Both the position numbers and the translations under genes were made by a program. Positions 5,293 through 10,541 of a DNA stretch of 10,541 nucleotides are shown here, one piece after another (position 1 is the stretch's first letter; each line of letters starts with the position of its first letter). The notes beneath the pieces were generated by a model that was not told where the DNA came from, made no database searches, and was given only the letters and a program-made list of their open reading frames with translations. Source of the stretch: Rhodospirillaceae bacterium (GTDB taxonomy: Bacteria > Pseudomonadota > Alphaproteobacteria > MPNO01 > UBA2964); the NCBI GenBank assembly GCA_002724505.1, contig PBOV01000091.1, positions 10,671-21,211 of the forward strand. The letters run 5' to 3'.

Positions 5293-6299
5293 GAAGCCGG
5301 TATTTGTGGTCTTCGTCCTGGTGAAAAGAAGAAGAATGCGAGAATGATAAGGCCGGCTATCGAGTAATCGAGTAACGGAATTCGCATGATTTCGTGTAAT
5401 TGCTCCAGGCGACCCAAATAGCTGTAGGTACCGACAGCGACCAATGCGAATGATATGGCGATGCTTATCTTGAGGATTGGAATCATCTTGAATGTATGCA
5501 TTTGTGTAATAACAAATACCATGCTGAATCCAAAAAGAAACATTGGCCATAACTGGTTTCCCTGATAGTAAGCGACAATGACCGCATGCGGGATAACCAT
5601 GATTTCAAGCAGGATAATCCAATAACGATTTCGATGAAATTCATGAAAGATTAACGCAGATTGCCAGAGCAGGATTAGTAGGTAAAAGAATCCAATTAGA
5701 TGCCCAGGCGAACTGGCAGTTGGATGGTACCAGAACGTATAAGTAAGTGCCCAAGTAAATAGGTAGCCATGGTATTTCTTAAGGGTAATCCACATTTGTT
5801 TGGGCAAGCGTTTGCCATGTCCCCAGAACAAACCTCGCCGTGGAGTTTCCAGCAGTAGCACGACGATCAGCATTAAAGCAACCGAGCCAAGGGCTGTAAC
5901 CTCGGGAACGTCAGATGCAAGTCCGTCATACCATATATGAGTTTGAATGTAGTGCGCTATGAAAAATAGTATGTGGCCGGCAAGGAAGCACCAATTTAAG
6001 CCTCGCATTCGCGAACTGAAATGCTCGTAGCGACGCTTCGCAAGCCAGATCATTACCCAGCTGAAAAGATTGTGTAGGCAATAGCCCAGCCACGCAGTAA
6101 CCCGAGCCATAGTGCTTGGTTCTCGTAAACGCCAGGGATACGCAAAGGGCTTCGTCTTACCAACTAAGTCGAATCGGCTTAGGTGATCTGAAGTCAAATA
6201 GATTATCGCCACTGCACAAGCACTTAACAGAATGCCGCTTAATATTGTGGCATATGAAGCATTTTGGCAGGAGTTCTCTGTGTGAGATCTCAAGTTCAT
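5289..6299 (-). CDS. Histidine-rich polytopic membrane protein, family not recognised
   Basis: A 336-residue integral membrane protein with about ten hydrophobic helices: roughly 19-35, 66-86, 101-119, 134-151, 176-191, 200-219, 226-245, 249-268, 275-295 and 312-326. Histidines sit in or at the ends of helices (76, 109, 116, 121, 177, 192, 200, 219, 222, 238, 268), for example GHILFFIAHYIQTH (108-121) and FHEFHRNRYW (218-227). That recalls haem-binding cytochrome-b or ferric-reductase-like proteins, but I cannot name a family. The ATG at 6299 lies 7 nt after the stop of the preceding small gene, with no strong ribosome binding site, so translational coupling is likely. As the last gene of the cluster led by a fatty-acid desaturase, a part in membrane electron transfer or lipid modification is a plausible inference, not shown. 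Confidence 0.8.
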   Translation of the reverse strand: MNLRSHTENSCQNASYATILSGILLSACAVAIIYLTSDHLSRFDLVGKTKPFAYPWRLREPSTMARVTAWLGYCLHNLFSWVMIWLAKRRYEHFSSRMRGLNWCFLAGHILFFIAHYIQTHIWYDGLASDVPEVTALGSVALMLIVVLLLETPRRGLFWGHGKRLPKQMWITLKKYHGYLFTWALTYTFWYHPTASSPGHLIGFFYLLILLWQSALIFHEFHRNRYWIILLEIMVIPHAVIVAYYQGNQLWPMFLFGFSMVFVITQMHTFKMIPILKISIAISFALVAVGTYSYLGRLEQLHEIMRIPLLDYSIAGLIILAFFFFSPGRRPQIPAS

Positions 6300-6306
6300 G
6301 GGTTCA

Positions 6307-6537
6307 TTACTCTAATGGTTCCCAAGCTGCTCCGGTCGTGAAGCTTGATTGGTGTCTGGCGACAGAGCCCGTGAATCGATTGATACGGTAAATGACAGAG
6401 CCTTCAGAACCTGAGGAACTTACCTCGTAGCTGTACAGGATGCTTCCCCCGCTAAGATATGTAATGGCCAGTAGGAAACCTACGCAGTAAAGAAACAAGC
6501 GTTTTCTGGTTGTTTTGGGCTTAGATGATTCAGACAT
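6307..6537 (-). CDS. Small single-helix membrane protein of unknown function
   Basis: A 76-residue protein. A Lys/Arg-rich N-terminus (KPKTTRKR, 6-13) is followed by one hydrophobic helix (about 14-35), consistent with an N-in anchor. The short outer or periplasmic tail contains VIYRINRFTGSV (48-59), a compact motif resembling the 'yRxdRxTG' seen in assorted small bacterial proteins. The ATG at 6537 has GGA about 9 nt upstream. It sits 49 nt after the DUF1499 gene and 7 nt before the polytopic protein, so it is almost certainly part of the same operon. It may be a partner subunit of the large membrane protein; no family is recognised. Confidence 0.6.
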   Translation of the reverse strand: MSESSKPKTTRKRLFLYCVGFLLAITYLSGGSILYSYEVSSSGSEGSVIYRINRFTGSVARHQSSFTTGAAWEPLE

Positions 6538-6586
6538 TTATTAATCCAGAGTATGACGGTGTCGTTGGGAGTTAAACAAAAAAGTG

Positions 6587-7108
6587 TTAGTTAGAAGTCA
6601 CGTTGTTTAGTTCTCGCACCAGTTTTTCTATCCGACGTTTGTTTACACCTAGATCAGAATAGCCTACACGTGATTCTGAACGAAAACAAATACGGGAATC
6701 CTGTTCATTATGAAGTAATTCGATATCGTCAATGAAGCCGAAATAAAAGCTTCGTGATTCACAATGGATATAGTGATCTTCTGCTGTAACGATGGTACTT
6801 CTCGGCAAACATTCAACGGCCTCCAATAACACCTTCCAGTGTTGGCTCGCTGTGTCATGAAGTTTCTCTGTATCAGCAGCAGTATCGCCGTAGGAATAGT
6901 TGATGCAGTAACAGTTTGGACGAGCTGAGCACTTAGCTAAACTACCCTCTATAACTCCCTTTGCTTTTGAATGAGTAAATCGGGAGTTGGTATAGATTAA
7001 TAACGGTTGAATGGCAATCAAAACAAATAAGATAATCAACACGATTTGGACCTGGTGCAAAATGCTAGGAATTAGCCGGTAAACGACCTCGTGTTTGAGC
7101 AGCCGCAT
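6587..7108 (-). CDS. DUF1499 family protein, membrane-anchored
   Basis: A 173-residue protein with one N-terminal hydrophobic helix (about 20-39) and a DUF1499 domain (about 57-170). Family hallmarks are clear: RPNC (63-66), the repeating-unit HYIHCESRSFYFGFIDDIEL (112-131), and RSESRVGYSDLGVNKRRI (143-160). DUF1499 proteins are widespread, often beside lipid or membrane genes, and their biochemical role is not known. The ATG at 7108 overlaps the 3' end of the desaturase gene by 44 nt and lacks a good ribosome binding site. A later non-ATG start would shorten the overlap but would cut into the region before the helix. Coupled translation with the desaturase is likely. Confidence 0.85.
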   Translation of the reverse strand: MRLLKHEVVYRLIPSILHQVQIVLIILFVLIAIQPLLIYTNSRFTHSKAKGVIEGSLAKCSARPNCYCINYSYGDTAADTEKLHDTASQHWKVLLEAVECLPRSTIVTAEDHYIHCESRSFYFGFIDDIELLHNEQDSRICFRSESRVGYSDLGVNKRRIEKLVRELNNVTSN

Positions 7109-7928
7109 TGGGAGTGTTCTGAAAAGAGTGGACGATTCGTAGCATCCTCAGAACTAACAATACGTAATAGGTGATATCAATTTGCCACCAACGCAGACCG
7201 CTACGAGCACTTGCAGGAAACTTGTGGTGATTGTTGTGCCAGCCTTCACCTAATGTGAACAAGGATAGCAGCCAGTTATTGCGGCTGTGATCGCGCACTT
7301 TAAAGTCCTGTGTCCCGAGTAGGTGTGCAAGCGAGTTTATTGCAAATGTCATGTGGTAAAGGCATACGGTAGAAATCACTCCACCCCAAACGACCAATTG
7401 CCAGCCATTGGTTGCAAATCCAGCGGATTGAAAATATTCACCTAGCAGAAATAAGGAACAAAATAAGCATAACGGTACGAACCAATCAAATTTATCGAGG
7501 AAACGCAATTCCGGAAATGCCGCAAAATCCTTTATCGCTTTGTGATCTGATCGATAATTCTTCTTGGTCATGAACCAACCAACATGACTCCACCAGAAAC
7601 CATGCTGATGTGGAGAGTGGACATCTAAGTCTGAGTCCGAATGCATATGGTGCTTGCGGTGATGAGCGGCCCACCATAATGGCCCTCTCTGGATCGCTGA
7701 ATTTCCAAGGCATGCGCCGAGAAATTGAACGACACGACTGGTTTTAAATGCTCGATGGGAGAAGTAACGATGGTAGAAAGCGGTAATTCCGAACATTCTT
7801 AATAAATATAGGGTTACCGCCACTACGACAGCCGTTGTGCTAACACCTGTAAGGAAGGCTGTAAATACAGCCAAATGCATTAACAGAAACGGGGTTACTC
7901 GCAGCCACTGTATTTTATCGGAATCCAT
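7065..7928 (-). CDS. Membrane acyl-CoA (delta-9 type) fatty-acid desaturase
   Basis: An integral-membrane di-iron desaturase that would introduce a cis double bond into acyl chains, using O2 and an external electron donor. The ATG at 7928 gives 287 residues; a TTG at 7943 would add five. Numbering from that TTG, the three histidine boxes are HRYFSH (58-63), HRKHH (95-99) and HNNHH (236-240), with the extra ligand motif NSLAH (203-207). Hydrophobic pairs flank them (about 17-50 and 152-200). Length matches bacterial desaturases without a fused cytochrome b5. ATG is favoured because a perfect TATAAT (7952-7957) would place the transcript start just by the TTG. It heads the cluster DUF1499, small membrane protein, polytopic protein. 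The electron donor is not identified; the histidine-rich membrane protein is one speculative candidate. Confidence 0.93.
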   Translation of the reverse strand: MDSDKIQWLRVTPFLLMHLAVFTAFLTGVSTTAVVVAVTLYLLRMFGITAFYHRYFSHRAFKTSRVVQFLGACLGNSAIQRGPLWWAAHHRKHHMHSDSDLDVHSPHQHGFWWSHVGWFMTKKNYRSDHKAIKDFAAFPELRFLDKFDWFVPLCLFCSLFLLGEYFQSAGFATNGWQLVVWGGVISTVCLYHMTFAINSLAHLLGTQDFKVRDHSRNNWLLSLFTLGEGWHNNHHKFPASARSGLRWWQIDITYYVLLVLRMLRIVHSFQNTPNAAAQTRGRLPANS

Positions 7929-7951
7929 ATATCGTGACTTCAACCAGGTAA

Positions 7952-7957
7952 ATTATA
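7952..7957 (-). promoter_or_regulatory. Possible -10 box of the desaturase operon
   Basis: A perfect TATAAT on the minus strand lies 24 bases upstream of the desaturase ATG at 7928. The spot for a -35 (7975-7980) reads CCGTGC, which is poor, so the promoter would need an activator or the match is chance. Confidence 0.3.
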
Positions 7958-8072
7958 AAACCTAGCCTGAAGTGGCACGGATCGCAATCATCAGCGCCAG
8001 TAGTTCCAACTCTATACGGGTTGAAGTATGGCAGTGTTTAACTGCAATATATGACCAATAAAATGCTTCTGA

Positions 8073-9332
8073 CTAGTTTGCGGATGCTTCCCAAGACAAG
8101 CGGGTCAAATTTTTAAGATCGCGTATAAAAACCGATCCATTAATTACCGCCAAATGTGCCCAAGCAGGCTCGCCGCTGACTTTCAATTTATCCGCAATGT
8201 CAAACTTTGTCGGAGTCGCGTTTACTAGCAGAAGTGAGCCGTTTGCATCTAGTGCTAGAATTTGGCGACCATTAGTGACCATGCTCCAATATTCACCTTG
8301 AGGTGTCGATGTCCACTCAACATCTCCGTCGGACAAGTCCATACATACAACGCGACGATTGCGAAGGTGCATGTAAGCATGATTATCAATGATTACCGGC
8401 GATGACATATAACCCTGTATTGTGTTTCGCCAACGCTCAACGCTCTTAAATTTTCCATTTTCAAGCTTGATATCAAAAAAGAATGAGCCCCCACCGTAGC
8501 TTGAGGTGAAAAAACCATTCCCATGCTTGCATGGAGTGACAATATTCATACCCCGGAAGGCAGGAACCTCTTGTTGCCATAACAATTGTCCGGATTCTAG
8601 TGAAATACCACACAACGCAGATCGAGTCTGAGCCACTAGCTGTCTAACACCGTGAATATCTTCAATAGTTGGCGAGGAAAAGGCACTACCGTTCATACCT
8701 CCAGCGTCCTTTGCCGCCCTCCAGATAATATCACCTGTTTTCGCATCTAGTCGACAGATGGATGCACCCGCCTGAACATATACACTACCTTCATGAGCTA
8801 AGGGTGAACTTACATATCCAAAGGATGGCAGCGAGGTGTTAAGTTCCTTGACGAAGTCCTTTTTCCAGACGATTTCCCCAGTTTTGACGTCTAAGCATAC
8901 TAATACATCACGCATTCCAGCTACGAATAATCTTCCATCTGCATAGGCTGGAGTTGAGCGAATCCAGTCTCCGTTTGCCTTAGCAAAGAATGGAACGGCC
9001 ATTGCACCTTCCCATTTTGTTTGCCAAACAGGCTTACCGCTATCCACGTTGAATGCTGTTACAACCTCATATTTTCGATCTTTAGTTTCGGTCGTGAATA
9101 CCATGCCTTCAGCCACGACTGGTCCGGAGTAACTTGGTCCGTGTTGCGACTTCCATGCAACCTTAATCGCATCACCAGAAAGTGCTGTTGGCAGCTCCAA
9201 ATCGGCAATTTTTCCGGTGCGGTTGGGCCCTCTCCATTGCGACCAATTGATTTGAGCATCCGCTACCGACGTAGAAATCATGAGTGCCGCAAGTGAAAAA
9301 ATACAAGCACGCTTATATGAAAATGATCGCAT
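8073..9332 (-). CDS. Secreted PQQ-like beta-propeller repeat protein
   Basis: A 419-residue exported protein. The ATG at 9332 is chosen over 9374 because AAAGG lies 8 nt upstream (9341-9345) and a signal peptide starts there (MRSFSYKRACIFSLAALMIS, then ADA26|Q27). The mature protein begins INWSQWRGPNRTG (28-40), the usual opening of a large planctomycete family of PQQ-like WD-type propellers. Propeller blades recur with the pattern 'spvvxxgxvyv...vxclDxxtGkxxW', for example VLVCLDVKTGEIVWKKDF, ICRLDAKTGDIIWR, ALCGISLESGQLLWQQ and VVCMDLSDGDVEW. No catalytic dehydrogenase residues or haem motif are evident, so a scaffold or binding role outside the cytoplasm fits better than an enzyme. It is divergent from the oxidoreductase at 9503 and separated by about 140 nt from the desaturase, so it is probably its own unit. 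Confidence 0.9.
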   Translation of the reverse strand: MRSFSYKRACIFSLAALMISTSVADAQINWSQWRGPNRTGKIADLELPTALSGDAIKVAWKSQHGPSYSGPVVAEGMVFTTETKDRKYEVVTAFNVDSGKPVWQTKWEGAMAVPFFAKANGDWIRSTPAYADGRLFVAGMRDVLVCLDVKTGEIVWKKDFVKELNTSLPSFGYVSSPLAHEGSVYVQAGASICRLDAKTGDIIWRAAKDAGGMNGSAFSSPTIEDIHGVRQLVAQTRSALCGISLESGQLLWQQEVPAFRGMNIVTPCKHGNGFFTSSYGGGSFFFDIKLENGKFKSVERWRNTIQGYMSSPVIIDNHAYMHLRNRRVVCMDLSDGDVEWTSTPQGEYWSMVTNGRQILALDANGSLLLVNATPTKFDIADKLKVSGEPAWAHLAVINGSVFIRDLKNLTRLSWEASAN

Positions 9333-9340
9333 TTGAGTTG

Positions 9341-9345
9341 CCTTT
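9341..9345 (-). promoter_or_regulatory. Ribosome binding site deciding the PQQ-repeat protein start
   Basis: AAAGG on the minus strand is 8 nt upstream of the ATG at 9332. It supports that start over the upstream in-frame ATG at 9374, whose use would bury the signal peptide behind 14 extra residues. Confidence 0.55.
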
Positions 9346-9502
9346 AAGCACGATATGTATTGATAGTTAACCATCTATAATGAGACCCTTACGCTAGACG
9401 GCATTTTTGCAACGACATTTTTACGTTTTTTTCTAGAATAGTTGATTTTTAGCCTGGCTCGGTTGTTCAGCAATCAAGCCCCACCCGAGAAATAGCCTCG
9501 AA

Positions 9503-10541
9503 ATGAAAATTGCGGTAATCGGTAGCGGGATCTCTGGGCTCACAGCAGCGTTCTATCTGAGCCCAGATCATGAAGTAACAGTTTTTGAAAAAGATGAGAC
9601 GTTAGGCGGGCATGTTAACACCATTTCTGTGGGATATCCTGAGTATTCCGTAGATATTGATACCGGCTTCATTGTTTTCAACCAGAAAACTTATCCGGGT
9701 TTCTGTAAATTGCTGGAAGAGTTGAACGTAACGGCCCGTCCCACAGACATGAGCTTTAGTGTTCAGTGCCAGAAAAGCGGTCTGGAATATTCTGGACACT
9801 CACTGTCTACATTCTTCGCGCAAAAAAAGAGGTTTTTCGACCCTGCACACTATCGGTTTTTGTCGGATATTCTGCGATTCAACAAAAAAGCCAAGGTAAT
9901 TAACTCGTCACTAAGTCCCCAAATAACTGTCGGCGAGTTCTTCGAACAACATAGATTTAGTCGACGCTTTTACGAGAAATATTTTTTGCCTATGGCTGCA
10001 GCCATTTGGTCCTCTCCGGCTGAGAAAATTGTCGATTTTCCTTTTCGATCAATGATTGAATTTTATGAGAACCATGGAATGCTACAAATCAAAGACCGTC
10101 CTATCTGGTATGTGATCTCTGGGGGATCAAAAACATATGTCGATCGGATAGTTGAAACTTCAAATGCGAGATTTTTAACCAACACTCCTGTGCAACAAGT
10201 TGTCAAGCAAAATGATCAATTTCGCATATTGCTTGGTAATGGTGAGACGGATCAGGTATTCGACCATGTGATTGTAGCTTGCCACTCGGGTCAGGCTTTA
10301 CGGATTGCCCACAACTGTTTGAGTGATTACCAAAAGAACATTTTGTCAGCGTTTGCGTACCAACCAAATACTGCTGTGTTGCACCGTGACTCGAGTTGGA
10401 TGCCCAAACGCAGAAAAATCTGGTCGGCGTGGAATTACCATATACCTAAACAGGATAGCGCCTTTGCTACGCTGACATATGATATGAATATCTTGCAACA
10501 ATTAGATTGTCCGGATAGACATTTCGTAACGCTAAACCCAC
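9503..10541 (+). CDS. COG2907-type NAD/FAD-binding oxidoreductase, 3' end outside the window
   Basis: An open frame of 346 codons from ATG 9503 with no stop before the right edge, so it is partial. The N-terminus MKIAVIGSGISGLTAAFYL is a Rossmann fold with GxGxxG (7-12). Glu29 at the end of the second strand binds the FAD ribose, then GGH (35-37) and DTGFIVFN (53-60). Further signs are FFEQHRFSRRFYEKYFLPMAAAIWS and PIWYVISGGSKTYVDRIV, typical of the amine-oxidase-like 'predicted NAD/FAD-binding protein' group. Full family length is roughly 410-450, so the C-terminal FAD-binding end is missing here. Genes of this type elsewhere neighbour DUF1365 and cyclopropane-fatty-acid-synthase-like methyltransferases and are tied to fatty-acyl modification. 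The ribosome binding site is weak (GAGAAA about 10 nt upstream). It is divergent from the PQQ-repeat gene; TAGAAT at 9434-9439 is a possible -10 without a clear -35. Confidence 0.88.
   Translation, partial: MKIAVIGSGISGLTAAFYLSPDHEVTVFEKDETLGGHVNTISVGYPEYSVDIDTGFIVFNQKTYPGFCKLLEELNVTARPTDMSFSVQCQKSGLEYSGHSLSTFFAQKKRFFDPAHYRFLSDILRFNKKAKVINSSLSPQITVGEFFEQHRFSRRFYEKYFLPMAAAIWSSPAEKIVDFPFRSMIEFYENHGMLQIKDRPIWYVISGGSKTYVDRIVETSNARFLTNTPVQQVVKQNDQFRILLGNGETDQVFDHVIVACHSGQALRIAHNCLSDYQKNILSAFAYQPNTAVLHRDSSWMPKRRKIWSAWNYHIPKQDSAFATLTYDMNILQQLDCPDRHFVTLNP

Noticed and set aside
5289..6299. Frameshift or truncation in the polytopic membrane protein
   Set aside because: The frame is continuous, with a sensible start and hydrophobic segments spread to both ends; nothing suggests a broken gene.

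Overview
The window most likely comes from a planctomycete, probably a marine or freshwater Pirellula-like relative, with moderate GC by eye. Three things point there. One is an ECF sigma factor of the 'MDIxQSVxxxFF' type co-transcribed with a cytoplasmic Ser/Thr kinase. Another is a secreted beta-propeller protein whose mature N-terminus reads SQWRGPNRTG. The third is a set of small exported proteins of unknown function cleaved before Gln. This is inference from protein style; no rRNA or marker gene is present.

Layout. (1) Positions 86-2232, minus strand: a two-gene regulatory operon of ECF sigma factor then kinase. The kinase carries a cyclic-nucleotide-binding-like sensor domain in front of its catalytic domain. 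(2) 2388-3353, plus, divergent from it: an exported CsgG-like protein with a FlgT-C-like C-terminal domain. It is followed by a 370-base convergent spacer with two strong hairpin terminators. (3) 3724-4846: two divergent small secreted proteins with almost the same signal-peptide junction and mature N-terminus (A23|Q24-D-F-G). They are separated by a 358-base spacer that can fold, on the plus strand, into a closed multi-helix junction, a candidate structured leader RNA. (4) 4909-5178, minus: a small predicted lipoprotein with a DUF4177-like tail. (5) 5289-7928, minus: a tight cluster of acyl-CoA desaturase, DUF1499 protein, small one-helix protein and a histidine-rich polytopic membrane protein. 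(6) 8073-9332, minus: a secreted PQQ-type beta-propeller protein. (7) 9503 to the right edge, plus: the first 346 codons of a COG2907-type FAD/NAD-binding oxidoreductase, cut by the window.

How the parts may fit together. The desaturase cluster and the COG2907 oxidoreductase suggest a membrane-lipid modification neighbourhood; COG2907 genes elsewhere often sit with cyclopropane-synthase-like methyltransferases and DUF1365, which would lie beyond the right edge. The sigma-kinase pair has no anti-sigma gene beside it, so control by phosphorylation, with a ligand sensed through the cNMP-type domain, is a reasonable hypothesis. Its nearest possible target is the divergent CsgG-like gene. The most unusual items are the candidate junction RNA (4158-4241) and the pair of look-alike exported proteins around it. 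No tRNA, rRNA, CRISPR array, transposase or integrase was recognised.
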